A program made the translations under genes and the position numbers. From Streptacidiphilus albus JL83 (lineage in GTDB: Bacteria > Actinomycetota > Actinomycetes > Streptomycetales > Streptomycetaceae), in contig NZ_JQML01000001.1 in the NCBI RefSeq assembly GCF_000744705.1, positions 7,636,017 through 7,700,016 on the forward strand: a stretch of DNA of 64,000 nt. Reading direction: 5' to 3'. The number at the start of each line of letters is the position of its first letter. Within the stretch, counting starts at the first letter, position 1. A model generated the notes under the pieces. It made no database searches. It had not been told where the DNA came from and saw nothing but the letters and a program-made list of their open reading frames with translations. Of the stretch, positions 25,890 to 34,618 are shown one piece after another.

Positions 25890-26702
25890 ATGTCCCAGAG
25901 AACCGCTGCCCGCCTCCTCGCCATATCCGCCGGCCTCGCCACCGTAGCCGCGCTCGCGACCCCCACCGCGTTCGCCGCCGCCCCCGCCGCGCACCACAGG
26001 CACGCCGCGCAGGTCAGCGCCTCGCTGGCGCGCCAGGAGAGTCACAACCTGCGCCTCGGCCACCGGTCGAGGCGGAACGACACGGTCACCTCCGGCAACT
26101 GGTCCGGCTACGCGGCCACCGGAGCCTCCGGCAGCTACACCTCGGTCACCTCCTCCTGGGTCCAGCCCTCGGTGAGCTGCGGCTCGCAGGACACCTACTC
26201 CTCGTTCTGGGTCGGGCTCGACGGGTACGACAACTCCGCCCTGGAGCAGACCGGGACCGAGGCCGACTGCATCGACGGCCAGGCCGAGTACGGCGCCTGG
26301 TGGGAGGTGCTGCCCGCCTCCGAGAGCCCGTGGTCGGTCACCGTCGAACCCGGCGACCAGCTGACCGCGACCGTCACCGACAACGGCGACGGCACCTTCA
26401 CCATGACCCTGGCCGACAGCACCCAGGGCTGGAACCAGACGACCACCCAGCAGGGCTCCTCGGGCTACCAGGACAGCTCCGCCGAGGTCATCGCCGAGGC
26501 CACCGACGTCGACGGCCAGATCGCCGACCTCTCCGACTTCGGCAGCGTGGACTTCACCGGCTCGGACGCCAACGGCAACGCGCTCGACAGCTACTCGCCG
26601 ACCGGCATCGTCATGCAGAACCAGAGCAGCGGCGACACCACGGCCCAGCCCGGTGCGATCTCCGACGGCGCCTTCACCGACACCTGGGAGAGCTCCAACT
26701 GA
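25890..26702 (+). CDS. Secreted G1-family (eqolisin-like) glutamic endopeptidase
   Basis: 270 residues. ATG at 25890 has AGGGAGA upstream and a Sec signal peptide directly after it (TAARLLAISAGLATVAALA, then FAAAPA). The longer open frame upstream is not coding-like. The eqolisin fold segments are visible: NWSGYAA (70-76), WVGLDGYDNSALEQTGTEADC (107-127, split here by Q120), YGAWWEVLP (134-142) and SSAEVIAEA (196-204). By comparison with scytalidoglutamic peptidase, Q120 and E199 are the catalytic dyad. G1 peptidases act at low pH. A strong terminator follows. Confidence 0.88.
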   Translation: MSQRTAARLLAISAGLATVAALATPTAFAAAPAAHHRHAAQVSASLARQESHNLRLGHRSRRNDTVTSGNWSGYAATGASGSYTSVTSSWVQPSVSCGSQDTYSSFWVGLDGYDNSALEQTGTEADCIDGQAEYGAWWEVLPASESPWSVTVEPGDQLTATVTDNGDGTFTMTLADSTQGWNQTTTQQGSSGYQDSSAEVIAEATDVDGQIADLSDFGSVDFTGSDANGNALDSYSPTGIVMQNQSSGDTTAQPGAISDGAFTDTWESSN

Positions 26703-26724
26703 CCTGACCCCGGTCGGAGGACCG

Positions 26725-26760
26725 CCCCGGTCGCGCCGGATCCGGACGGCGCGACCGGGG
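26725..26760 (+). terminator. Hairpin terminator after G1 peptidase gene
   Basis: Perfect 13-bp stem CCCCGGTCGCGCC / GGCGCGACCGGGG with a 10-nt loop, 22 bp after the stop. Confidence 0.85.
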
Positions 26761-26931
26761 TCCGATCAGGCGCTGACCAGGGCGGATGTCCATCGGTGCA
26801 CAGCTGGCTGGGAGTTTGCTGAAAGAAGTCGGGGAATATCGGCCCCGCGACGCAACCCGCGCGGTTCGGCCGACGTCCCTAACAGCGAACACATGCTCGG
26901 CAGCATGTCGTACCGATAGCAGGAGGAAGCA

Positions 26932-27339
26932 ATGAACACCCTCAAGACGCTCGTCAGCCGCAGGGCCGGGGCAGCGGCGGCCGTCGCCGCCATCGCCGTC
27001 GGTGGCCTCGCGGTCGGCGCGGGGACCGCCTCGGCCAAGTCGGTCCTCGACATCGGCGTGAGCAGCCACAATGTCGCGCTCGGCCACTACGTCCACGTCA
27101 GCGCCTCGGGCAGCACCGACGCCTTCGGCCCGACGCCGATACAGCTGTGCATCGACGAGCGGGTCGGCGCGGGCGCCTGGAAGCAGATCGCCTGCAGCTC
27201 CAAGGACGGCCTGGGGCTGAACGTCCGGGCGCAGCACCGGGGCGAGATCCAGTTCCGCTCGCAGCTCGTCGGCGTCTTCAGCGCCCACCACCGCGTGGTG
27301 GACCGCACCTCCGCCACGGACGCGGTGCGGGTGCGCTGA
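26932..27339 (+). CDS. Small secreted protein, function unknown
   Basis: 135 residues, ATG at 26932 preceded by AGGAGGA. The signal peptide is clear (RAGAAAAVAAIAVGGLAVGA, then TASA), leaving a mature protein of about 100 residues. That part has two Cys (in QLCIDERVG and QIACSSKDG) that could form a disulfide, and repeated V-x-V beta-strand patterns. No family recognised. It loosely resembles the other small secreted protein at 24062-24457 (both contain an ERVGAG/QRVGAG segment), so the two may share a fold. Confidence 0.75.
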   Translation: MNTLKTLVSRRAGAAAAVAAIAVGGLAVGAGTASAKSVLDIGVSSHNVALGHYVHVSASGSTDAFGPTPIQLCIDERVGAGAWKQIACSSKDGLGLNVRAQHRGEIQFRSQLVGVFSAHHRVVDRTSATDAVRVR

Positions 27340-27715
27340 CCGACGGAGGTGCGGCTTTCCGTGGCGGCCGGTGCCTTCCGGGCCTGCCGCGGAGAGTCGG
27401 CCCGGCCCGGCGTCAGCAGACGTCCGGGCCATCGACCTCCCCCATCGGCTGTGCACAGGACCGGCCCGCCAGGGGTGCGGAATCCGGCGCTCGCCGAGTC
27501 CATCCGGTCGACCTGCTCTGCGTCTCTCCGGGGCCGGCGGGCTCAAATCCGGGAATTCACACCTGGCCAGGCCGGTATTCGGCGGCGCAGCGCGACCGCC
27601 GCCAGCTGTTCACCTGCATAATGCATCCAGTCAATCTTCGCCAGGCTTGTCTGGACAAGAGTGCGGCGTGCCGTCCCCCGCGGCACACCAGTCACTCCCC
27701 CCAGGAGCAGTCCCC
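27340..27715 (+). promoter_or_regulatory. Upstream region of the phospholipase C gene
   Basis: 376 bp without a convincing gene. Its notable content is a PHO-box-like GTTCACC element near its 3' end (listed separately) and AGGAG just before the phospholipase start. Confidence 0.4.
27608..27640 (+). promoter_or_regulatory. Possible PHO box upstream of phospholipase C
   Basis: GTTCACCTGCA at 27608-27618 matches the first half of the Streptomyces PhoP direct-repeat unit well. The two following 11-nt units (TAATGCATCCA, GTCAATCTTCG) match poorly. It lies 108 bp before a secreted phospholipase C, a typical phosphate-starvation target. Confidence 0.35.
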
Positions 27716-29881
27716 ATGGCCTCGACCCCGCAGCCGCCCGCCGGGCAGCCCTCCGACGCAGCGTCAGACCCCGCGTCCGCGAGTGCCCTCGGCCGCCGCC
27801 GGTTCCTGTCCTTCGCCGCCGGTGCGGCCGCCGTGGGCGCCGGCGCGGCCGCCGTGTCCGTCGCCGCGGCCCCCCGCGCGGACGCGGCGACGACCGCCGG
27901 GCAGTCGGCCGCGAAGAAGCCGTCCACCGGCGTGCCGCCGCAGCGCTCGCTGACGCACACCATCAAGGACGCGAAGCACATCGTGATCCTGATGCAGGAG
28001 AACCGCAGCTTCGACCACTACTACGGCACGCTCAAGGGCGTCCGCGGCTTCGGCGACCAGGCGACGATCCTGCTGTCCGGCGGCAACAGCGTCTTCAACC
28101 AGCCCAACGGGGGCACCCGGCAGTACCCGTGGGCGTTCGACGCGACCAAGCCCGCCTCCGGCGCCACCGCCGAGGAGCTGTCGCAGTGCAACGGCGACCT
28201 CTCGCACTCCTGGTCCGACCAGCACGCCGCGTGGAACAACGGCAGGATGGACTCCTGGGTGGCGGCCAAGGGCAGCTCGCGGGCCCTGGGCTACCTGCAG
28301 CGCACCGACATCCCGTTCCACTTCGCCCTGGCCGACAACTGGACCATCTGCGACGCGTACCACTGCTCGATCCTGAGCGCCACCGGCCCGAACCGCACCT
28401 ACCTGTGGAGCGGGATGATCGACCCGGCGGGCACCGCCGGCGGTCCCGCCTACAACGGCGGCGACGAGAGCGGCCTGAAGTGGGAGACCTACGCCGAGGC
28501 CCTCCAGGCCGCCGGGGTCTCCTGGAAGGTCTACCAGAAGGCCGACGACAACTTCGGCGACAACGGACTGGCCTACTTCTCCCAGTTCGCCTCGGCGCCG
28601 GCCGGCAGCCCGCTGGCGACCCGGGGCATGGGCAGCGTCCCGACCGCGGACGGCGTCACGCCGGACGACATCGCCGCCGCGATCCGGGCCGACGTGGTCG
28701 CGGGGACGCTGCCCCAGGTCTCCTGGGTCGTCGCCAACCAGGGCAACTCGGAGCACCCCTACGCCACCCCCGGCGCGGGCGCGTACTTCATCGACGAGGT
28801 CATCCAGGCGCTCAACGCCGACCCCGAGGTCTTCAACCAGACCGTCCTGTTCCTCAACTACGACGAGAACGACGGCTTCTTCGACCACGTGCCGCCGCCG
28901 GTCGCCCCGGCCGGCACCGCCGGGGAGTTCTACGACGGCACCAACATCGGCCTGGGCTTCCGGGTGCCGATGACCGTGATCTCGCCCTGGAGCCGCGGCG
29001 GCTGGGTCAACTCCGAGGTCTTCGACCACACCTCCGTGCTGCAGTTCCTGGAGGTCTGGACCGAGGCCATCGGCAAGCCCGCCGTCTGCGACAACATCAC
29101 CGCCTGGCGCCGCCAGGTCTGCGGCGACCTCACCAGCACCTTCGACTTCACCAAGCCGGTCTGGGGCCTGCCGGCCCTCCCCGCCACCACCAACGGCCCG
29201 ACGCTGGCCGAGTGCGGCCCGCTGTCCAACCCGGCGCCGGTCAGCAACGCGATGCCGGCCCAGGAGCCCGGCGCGCGTCCGGCCCGCGCGCTGCCCTACC
29301 AGCCCGCCGCCAACCTGACCCACTTCACCGGCGGCGCCGGCGGCAGCGAGCAGGTGTGGATCGAGATGCTCAACCAGGGCGCGGAGGCGACCAAGGCCGC
29401 CCACTTCGCGATCTACGCCAACGAGTACCGCACCGGCGGACCGTGGCAGTACACGGTCGGCGCGGGCGGCACCGACAGCGACTTCTTCAACTGCGGCACC
29501 GGCTACGGCAACGGCCTGTACGACCTGACCGTCACCGGCCCGAACCGCTTCCTGCGCCGCTTCCAGGGCAACGCCGGCACGGCCGGCGCCGCCCTGGGCG
29601 TGACCGTGACCTACGCCACCACCGGCGCGCCCCGGCTGAACGTCCAGCTCGCCAACGGCGGCGCCGAGGCCGCGGCCTTCACCGTCACGCACAACCGCTA
29701 CAAGTTCGAGAAGCCGCAGACCGTCACCGTCGCGCCCGGGAAGTCGCACAGCGCGCACATCGAGGTCTCCGGCGACAACCACGGCTGGTACGACTTCACC
29801 GTCACCAGCTCGCTGGACGCGGCCTGGTCGCAGCGCTTCACCGGCCACGTCGAGAACGGCCGGGACAGCATCAGCGGCTGA
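27716..29881 (+). CDS. Phosphocholine-type phospholipase C, Tat-exported
   Basis: 721 residues. ATG at 27716 follows AGGAG. The Tat signal GRRRFLSFAAGAAAVGAG lies at about 23-40, with cleavage after ADA. The phosphoesterase domain begins at IVILMQENRSFDHYYGTLKG and includes NYDENDGFFDHVPPPVAP and a late YDHTSVLQF-like segment (FDHTSVLQFLEVW). These are the conserved metal and nucleophile regions of bacterial phosphatidylcholine-hydrolysing phospholipase C. Two C-terminal DUF756-type beta domains (about 520-715) complete the usual length. It releases phosphocholine from phospholipids outside the cell, providing phosphate. Confidence 0.93.
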   Translation: MASTPQPPAGQPSDAASDPASASALGRRRFLSFAAGAAAVGAGAAAVSVAAAPRADAATTAGQSAAKKPSTGVPPQRSLTHTIKDAKHIVILMQENRSFDHYYGTLKGVRGFGDQATILLSGGNSVFNQPNGGTRQYPWAFDATKPASGATAEELSQCNGDLSHSWSDQHAAWNNGRMDSWVAAKGSSRALGYLQRTDIPFHFALADNWTICDAYHCSILSATGPNRTYLWSGMIDPAGTAGGPAYNGGDESGLKWETYAEALQAAGVSWKVYQKADDNFGDNGLAYFSQFASAPAGSPLATRGMGSVPTADGVTPDDIAAAIRADVVAGTLPQVSWVVANQGNSEHPYATPGAGAYFIDEVIQALNADPEVFNQTVLFLNYDENDGFFDHVPPPVAPAGTAGEFYDGTNIGLGFRVPMTVISPWSRGGWVNSEVFDHTSVLQFLEVWTEAIGKPAVCDNITAWRRQVCGDLTSTFDFTKPVWGLPALPATTNGPTLAECGPLSNPAPVSNAMPAQEPGARPARALPYQPAANLTHFTGGAGGSEQVWIEMLNQGAEATKAAHFAIYANEYRTGGPWQYTVGAGGTDSDFFNCGTGYGNGLYDLTVTGPNRFLRRFQGNAGTAGAALGVTVTYATTGAPRLNVQLANGGAEAAAFTVTHNRYKFEKPQTVTVAPGKSHSAHIEVSGDNHGWYDFTVTSSLDAAWSQRFTGHVENGRDSISG

Positions 29882-29904
29882 GCCGGGCCCGCCCCACCAC
29901 CCGT

Positions 29905-29957
29905 CGGCGCCGGCAGCGGCGCGGGAGCTGTCCGCTCCCCAGCCGCTGCCGGCGCCG
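29905..29957 (+). terminator. Hairpin terminator after phospholipase C
   Basis: 16-bp perfect stem CGGCGCCGGCAGCGGC / GCCGCTGCCGGCGCCG starting 24 bp after the stop, with an inner GGGAG/CTCCC stem in the loop. Confidence 0.8.
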
Positions 29958-30094
29958 CTGCCGTCCCCGACGGGTTTCGGCGGACCGGGCAGCAGGCGGT
30001 CGATACTCGGTGCGGGCGATAGGCGGGTGTGCGAACGTGGATGCCTGGGGCGGGCCCCGGCAAGGGGTCGGCCGTATTCCGTAGGAGGACGACC

Positions 30095-30598
30095 GTGACG
30101 AGTACGGACCTACTGGTGGACGCCTTCGGCCGGATCGACGAGCTGGTGGCCGAGGTGCTCGACGGCATCGGCCCGGAACTTCTGCAGCGCCCGGCCGAGG
30201 ACGCCAACCCGATCGGCTGGCTGGTGTGGCACCTCACCCGGATCCAGGACGACCATGTCGCCGGGGTCGCGGACCGGCCCCAGGTATGGCTCAAGGACGG
30301 CTGGTACGAGCGCTTCGGCCTGCCCTACCCGCCGGAGGCCCACGGCTTCGGCCAGACCACCGCCGAGGTCGGGCAGTTCCAGGACGTGACCGCCGAGCAA
30401 CTGCTGGGCTACCACCGGGCGGTGTACGCGCAGACGCTCGACTTCCTGGAGGGCCTGAAGGAGGAGGACCTGGGCCGGGTCGTCGACCGTTCCTACCGGC
30501 CCCCGGTGACCGTGGCCGTCCGGCTGGTCAGCGTCGTCGCGGACGACCTCCAGCACCTCGGCCAGGCCGCTTACGTGCGCGGGCTGCTGCGCGGCTGA
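30095..30598 (+). CDS. DinB-like / DUF664 family protein
   Basis: 167 residues. GTG at 30095 is chosen for AGGAGG 7 bp upstream. It is a four-helix protein with metal-binding histidines of the DinB fold: WLVWHLTRIQDDH near 45-57, YHRAVYAQT near 109, and DDLQHLGQAAYVRGL near 149. DinB-superfamily members include mycothiol- and bacillithiol-dependent transferases; the substrate here is unknown. Convergent with the MDMPI-type gene across a shared terminator. Confidence 0.82.
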   Translation: MTSTDLLVDAFGRIDELVAEVLDGIGPELLQRPAEDANPIGWLVWHLTRIQDDHVAGVADRPQVWLKDGWYERFGLPYPPEAHGFGQTTAEVGQFQDVTAEQLLGYHRAVYAQTLDFLEGLKEEDLGRVVDRSYRPPVTVAVRLVSVVADDLQHLGQAAYVRGLLRG

Positions 30599-30603
30599 CC
30601 CGG

Positions 30604-30631
30604 GACCGGGCCGGCCGACACCGGCCCGGTC
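30604..30631. terminator. Bidirectional hairpin between convergent genes
   Basis: 11-bp perfect stem GACCGGGCCGG / CCGGCCCGGTC with loop CCGACA, between stops at 30598 (+) and 30645 (-). Confidence 0.8.
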
Positions 30632-30644
30632 GCCACGCAGCCGC

Positions 30645-31418
30645 TTAGAAGGCCGAGTTCGCGAACCACCGGGCCGTCAGCTCGGCGTCGCCGAAGGCCT
30701 CGACGCCCTCCGCCGCGAGGTCCAGCCGCCCGTAGAGGAGCAGCAGCAGGTCCGCGGCGCTGCCCCGGACGGTCGCGTCGGCGGTCGCCGTCGCGTCCGG
30801 GTCGAGGCCGAAGCCGTCGGGGCGCAGGCGGACCAGCCAGTCCCGGTCCGCGTCGGTGCAGCCGAAGCGGATGGTCTGCTCGCCGCCCGAGCTGCGCAGT
30901 CGCGCGGTGCCCGGGGCGAAGAAGGCGGCGAAGGGCAGGTTGACCAGGAACTCGTCCACGCCGTCCGCCGCGAGGTCGCGGTCGACGACCGGCCGCAGGC
31001 CCAGCGCCAGCTCCGCGTCGACGCGGTGCAGCAACGTCTCGAAGAGCATCCGGCGCACCCAGAACCTGGTGTGCTGGTCCGCGCCCCAGGCCCACATCGG
31101 GTCGTCCAGGTCGGGGGCCGCCGCGAACGCCTCCTCGGCCACGGCCGCGCTCGCGCTCAGCCACTGCGGGTAGTCGGCCTCCCGCTCCGGCAGCTGCAGG
31201 TCGACGTCGCGGCCGGCCGGCGGCGCCTGGACCCGCTGACGCAGCAGGACGGCGAACCAGCGCTGGACGCTGCCCGCGTGCCTGGCCAGGTCGGCGAGCG
31301 TCCAGCCGGGGCAGGACGGCACCGGGAGGGCCAGGTCGGCGCCGGTGAGGACGCCGACGAAGCGGGCGGTCTGGGCCGCGACGGCCGCGCGGTGGCCGAC
31401 CTGGGCCGATGAGTTCAT
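30645..31418 (-). CDS. Maleylpyruvate isomerase-like (MDMPI N-terminal) family protein
   Basis: 257 residues from ATG at 31418; the longer open frame upstream overlaps the permease remnant and is not favoured. The N-terminal DinB-like bundle has the family pattern VPSCPGWTLADLARHAGSVQ (about 33-52), RRMLFETLLHRVDAE (about 129-143) and a C-terminal domain of about 90 residues (ATVRGSAADLLLLLYGR). Proteins of this type are mycothiol-dependent isomerases or transferases, or of unknown substrate. No neighbouring catabolic genes help. Confidence 0.82.
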   Translation of the reverse strand: MNSSAQVGHRAAVAAQTARFVGVLTGADLALPVPSCPGWTLADLARHAGSVQRWFAVLLRQRVQAPPAGRDVDLQLPEREADYPQWLSASAAVAEEAFAAAPDLDDPMWAWGADQHTRFWVRRMLFETLLHRVDAELALGLRPVVDRDLAADGVDEFLVNLPFAAFFAPGTARLRSSGGEQTIRFGCTDADRDWLVRLRPDGFGLDPDATATADATVRGSAADLLLLLYGRLDLAAEGVEAFGDAELTARWFANSAF

Positions 31419-31499
31419 GGGGTGGAGCCTTCCTGGGCATGCTGCCGCCGTCGAGTGAGCGGCGGACACACAGGGGAGCCTATTCCAGCGCCGTCCCGT

Positions 31500-31649
31500 C
31501 CACGGGGCCGCCGACCGGGTGATCTCCCGGAGGATCAGCCCCAGGGGCAGGACCACCGCGATCCCGGTGACCGAGCACCGCCCCGAGCCCGATCAGCAGC
31601 CCGGCGAACGGCAGCCGGCGTCCGCGAGCAGGAGGGCGGGGAGGCTCAC
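31500..31649 (-). pseudogene. Remnant of a gluconate permease (GntP-type) gene
   Basis: The GTG at 31649 overlaps the gluconokinase stop (GTGA), the expected layout of a coupled gntK-gntP pair. It starts like a GntP protein (VSLPALLLADAG) and hits a stop after 18 codons. Two further permease-like hydrophobic pieces follow in other frames: LPFAGLLIGLGAVLG and GIAVVLPLGLILREI. Only about 135 bp of a normal 1.4-kb gene remains. Identification is by pattern only. It could be a chance hydrophobic stretch, but the coupled start and gene order support decay of a permease. Confidence 0.45.
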
Positions 31650-32185
31650 GCGAGTTCCCCGTTCTCGGCCCGGAGCAGTGCCGCGGCCTGCTCGACGAGG
31701 GTCTCCGGGGCGGCCCCGACATCCAGGACGACACCGTTCTCGTCGGCGCCGAGTGGTTCGAGGATCGCGAGCTGCGAGCGGAGCATCCCGGCCTTCATGA
31801 AGTGCCCGGTGCGCTGCGCGAGCCGCTCCTCGACCAGCGTGTCGCTGCCGGTCAGGTGCACGAAGACCACGTCCGGGCAGTCGGCGCGGAGCAGGTCGCG
31901 ATAGCTGCGCTTGAGCGCGGAGCAGGTGACGACGCCGCCGGCGCCCTCGGCGCGCCTGGCTCCGAGCCAGCCGCCGAGGGCGCGCAGCCAGGGCTCGCGG
32001 TCGGCGTCGTCCAGGGGGATCCCGGCCGCCATCTTGTCGACATTGCCCTGCGGGTGGAAGTCGTCCGCCTCCGCGTAGGGCAGGCCCAGCCGTTCCGCCA
32101 GGGCCGCGGCGACGGTGGTCTTGCCGACTCCGGCGACGCCCATCACCACGATCGACGGCCGCTGGTTCTCGACGTTGAGGGCCAT
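31646..32185 (-). CDS. gntK: Gluconokinase
   Basis: 179 residues from ATG at 32185 (GGAG 8 bp upstream). A TTG at 32221 would add 12 residues. The P-loop is GVAGVGKTT (16-24). Family segments DDFHPQGNVDKMAAGIPLDD, WLRALGGWL and CSALKRSYRD are all present. The enzyme phosphorylates gluconate to 6-phosphogluconate for the pentose phosphate pathway. Divergent from a FadR-type regulator across a 136-bp region with a palindrome. The usual permease partner downstream is reduced to a fragment. Confidence 0.92.
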   Translation of the reverse strand: MALNVENQRPSIVVMGVAGVGKTTVAAALAERLGLPYAEADDFHPQGNVDKMAAGIPLDDADREPWLRALGGWLGARRAEGAGGVVTCSALKRSYRDLLRADCPDVVFVHLTGSDTLVEERLAQRTGHFMKAGMLRSQLAILEPLGADENGVVLDVGAAPETLVEQAAALLRAENGELA

Positions 32186-32226
32186 GGGTGCTGCTCCGTT
32201 CTGCTGTCCGGTCGTCGACAACTATC

Positions 32227-32242
32227 GGTCAAAGGTATGACC
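32227..32242. promoter_or_regulatory. Candidate GntR/FadR operator
   Basis: GGTCA-AAGGTA-TGACC, a 16-bp interrupted palindrome in the gntK/regulator divergent region, of the size bound by FadR-type dimers. Confidence 0.5.
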
Positions 32243-32321
32243 TATTCAAGGCAAGTAGGCTCAATCATCATATGTATCGGGAGTGTGGCTGCTCACAGCG
32301 ACGGCCCCTAACCTGGACCCC

Positions 32322-33014
32322 ATGGAATTCCAGGGCCTGTCCGGCCGCCTCCTCGACGATCTGGGACCCGCCATCGCCGCCGGGGAACTGCCGGAGGGGA
32401 CGGTCGTGCGGATCGAGGAGCTGGAGGTCCGCTACCGGGTCTCACGCACCGTGGTCCGCGACGCGGTCCGGGTCCTGGAGTCGATGCGGATGGTCGCCTC
32501 GCGCCGCCGCGTCGGCGTCACCGTGCGCGCCAAGTCCGAGTGGGACGTGTTCAACCCCGCGGTGATCGCCTGGCGGCTGGCCGGCGCGGACCGGGCGGCC
32601 CAGCTGCGCTCGCTCGGCTCCCTGCGCGCGGCCGTCGAGCCCGCCGCCGCCGCGCTGGCCGCCACCCACGCCAGCCCCGAGCAGTGCCGGGCGCTGGTGG
32701 TCCTGGCCACCGACATGACCATGGCCGGCCGGGACGGTGACCTGGAGGCGTTCCTGCGCCACGACGCGCACTTCCACGCCACCGTCCTGCAGGCCTCGGC
32801 CAACGAGATGTTCGCCCACCTGAGCGCCACGGTGGAGGCGGTGCTGCGGGGCCGCACCGAGCACCGGCTGATGCCGCACCGCCCCCGCGAGTACGCGGTG
32901 CAGCTCCACCGGGAGGTGGCCGAGGCGGTCTGCGCCCACGACGGCGAGCGGGCCGAACGGGCGATGCGGGCCGTCGTCACCGGCGCGCAGCAGGAGTTGG
33001 AGGACGTCCTCTAG
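32322..33014 (+). CDS. FadR-type GntR transcriptional regulator, probably of gluconate genes
   Basis: 230 residues from ATG at 32322 (MEFQGLSG). The winged helix is at 8-75: VVRIEELEVRYRVSRTVVRD, then ESMRMVASRRRVGVTV. The C-terminal all-helical FCD domain has the metal-binding pattern: an early R/E helix near 100, HDAHFHATVLQAS near 147-159, and REVAEAVCAHDGERAE near 199. FCD regulators bind carboxylate sugars. Divergent placement next to gntK makes it the likely gluconate repressor. Confidence 0.88.
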   Translation: MEFQGLSGRLLDDLGPAIAAGELPEGTVVRIEELEVRYRVSRTVVRDAVRVLESMRMVASRRRVGVTVRAKSEWDVFNPAVIAWRLAGADRAAQLRSLGSLRAAVEPAAAALAATHASPEQCRALVVLATDMTMAGRDGDLEAFLRHDAHFHATVLQASANEMFAHLSATVEAVLRGRTEHRLMPHRPREYAVQLHREVAEAVCAHDGERAERAMRAVVTGAQQELEDVL

Positions 33015-33062
33015 CACTCGCGCAGCGGGCGGCGGCCCGACGGGCCGCGGGCATCGGTCGGA

Positions 33063-33089
33063 CCGGGGCCGCCGCCCCGGCGGCCCCGG
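33063..33089. terminator. Bidirectional hairpin between regulator and esterase genes
   Basis: 12-bp stem CCGGGGCCGCCG / CGGCGGCCCCGG with a 3-nt loop, between convergent stops at 33014 and 33097. Confidence 0.8.
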
Positions 33090-33096
33090 CGGTCGG

Positions 33097-34581
33097 TCAG
33101 TGCTCGCGCAGCCAGACGGCGCGGACCGGGGCCAGGTGGTCCGGGTCGGTGCGGGGCGGGGTGTCCCAGACCCGGGTGGCGCGGTCGGCGGCGGTGTAGC
33201 GGGGCCAGTCGGCGCCGGGGTCGAGCGAGTGGATGAAGCGGACCCAGGCGGAGTGGACGGCGTCGGCCAGCGCCTGGGGCGGGTTGGCGCCGGTCGCGTC
33301 GGTGGCGCCCTCGGCGGAGAGGAGGTCGAAGGCGAAGGGGAGGTCGAGGCAGTGGAAGGCGGCTCCGGCGAAGGCCGGGGCCTGCGAGGTCCAGGTGAAC
33401 TCGTAGAGCCAGGTGGGTCGCAGGCGCGCGGCCCGGCTCTCGGCGATGGCCAGGGCCGGGGCGCGGAAGGTGGCGTCGGTGATCGCCTGGCCCATCCGCT
33501 GCGGCGTGGTCAGCGACGGGTGGGCGGCGAGGAAGCCGGCCGACGCGGACGGGTCCAGGCCGAGGCTCGCGAGCAGGCCCAGGAGGGCCTCCTCGGGCGC
33601 GTCGGGGAAGGGCAGGGCGTTGAACTCGTGCTCGGTGAAGCCGAGCATCAGCGGGATCTCGCCACCGGCGTCGCCGCTGGTGAGGGCGTCCATGACCGGT
33701 TCGGGGACCAGCTCGCCGTCGGCGAAGGGCGCCAGCATCAGCATCGGCGCCGGGCCGTCCGGGCCGGGGGCGCTCAGCGCGCCCTGGAAGTCGAGCAGTT
33801 CCTCGTCGCTGCGGTCCCGCAGCGCCTGCGCGGTGGCGGGCAGGCCGGTGCGGGCGGTGAAGCGCTCGGCCACGGCGCGTCCCGCGGCCGCGTCCTGAGG
33901 CTGCATCACCGCGCCGGAGACCGAGATCGCCGCCCGGAACAGGCCCTTCGCGGCCGGCGTGGCCAGCAGCGTCTGGACCGCGCCGCCGCCGGCCGACTGC
34001 CCGGCGACGGTCACCTTGGCCGGGTCGCCGCCGAAGGCCGCGATGTTGTCGCGCACCCAGCCGAGCGCCGCGATCCAGTCGAGCACACCGCGGTTGTCGG
34101 GGGCGTCCTCCAGGTGGAGGAAGCCCTCGATGCCGAGGCGGTAGCCGATCGAGACGAGGACCACGCCGTCCCGGTTGAAGGCCGCGCCGTCGTACCAGGG
34201 GCTGGCGGAGCTGCCCGCGACGTAGCCGCCGCCGTGGATCCAGACCAGCACCGGCAGCCCCGCCGAGGGGTCGGCGGCGGGGGTGAAGACGTTGAGGTTG
34301 AGGATGCCCGCGCCGGGGACGGTCGGCTCGGGGATGATGGTGACCTCGGCGAAGGCGCGGCGCTGCGCGGTGGGCCCGTAGGCGGTGGCGTCCAGCGGCT
34401 CGGTCCAGGGCTCGGCCGGCTCGGGCGCGGCGAAGCGCAGCGCGCCGACGGGCGCCTTGGCGTAGGGGATGCCGAGGAAGCGCAGGCCGGCGTCGGAGCC
34501 GGTGCCGCGGACGGGGCCGCGGTCGGTCTGGACGACGGGGTGGTCGACGGGCTGGTCAACGGGGCGGTGCGGGGTGCTCAT
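33097..34581 (-). CDS. Carboxylesterase type B
   Basis: 494 residues. Features of the family: RFLGIPYAKAPVGALRF near 34, the oxyanion HGGGY near 118, and the nucleophile Ser in VTVAGQSAGGGAV near 193. The catalytic Glu is probably in the GFTEHEFNALPF region near 307 and the His in GAAFHCLDLPF near 405. No signal peptide, so it is cytoplasmic. It hydrolyses carboxylic esters and could remove acyl or aromatic esters from imported glycosides. It lies 121 bp downstream of the GH3 gene, with two hairpins between. Confidence 0.9.
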   Translation of the reverse strand: MSTPHRPVDQPVDHPVVQTDRGPVRGTGSDAGLRFLGIPYAKAPVGALRFAAPEPAEPWTEPLDATAYGPTAQRRAFAEVTIIPEPTVPGAGILNLNVFTPAADPSAGLPVLVWIHGGGYVAGSSASPWYDGAAFNRDGVVLVSIGYRLGIEGFLHLEDAPDNRGVLDWIAALGWVRDNIAAFGGDPAKVTVAGQSAGGGAVQTLLATPAAKGLFRAAISVSGAVMQPQDAAAGRAVAERFTARTGLPATAQALRDRSDEELLDFQGALSAPGPDGPAPMLMLAPFADGELVPEPVMDALTSGDAGGEIPLMLGFTEHEFNALPFPDAPEEALLGLLASLGLDPSASAGFLAAHPSLTTPQRMGQAITDATFRAPALAIAESRAARLRPTWLYEFTWTSQAPAFAGAAFHCLDLPFAFDLLSAEGATDATGANPPQALADAVHSAWVRFIHSLDPGADWPRYTAADRATRVWDTPPRTDPDHLAPVRAVWLREH

Positions 34582-34618
34582 GGGTGGTGACTCCTGAGGT
34601 GAGCGGTGTCGGTGGACG

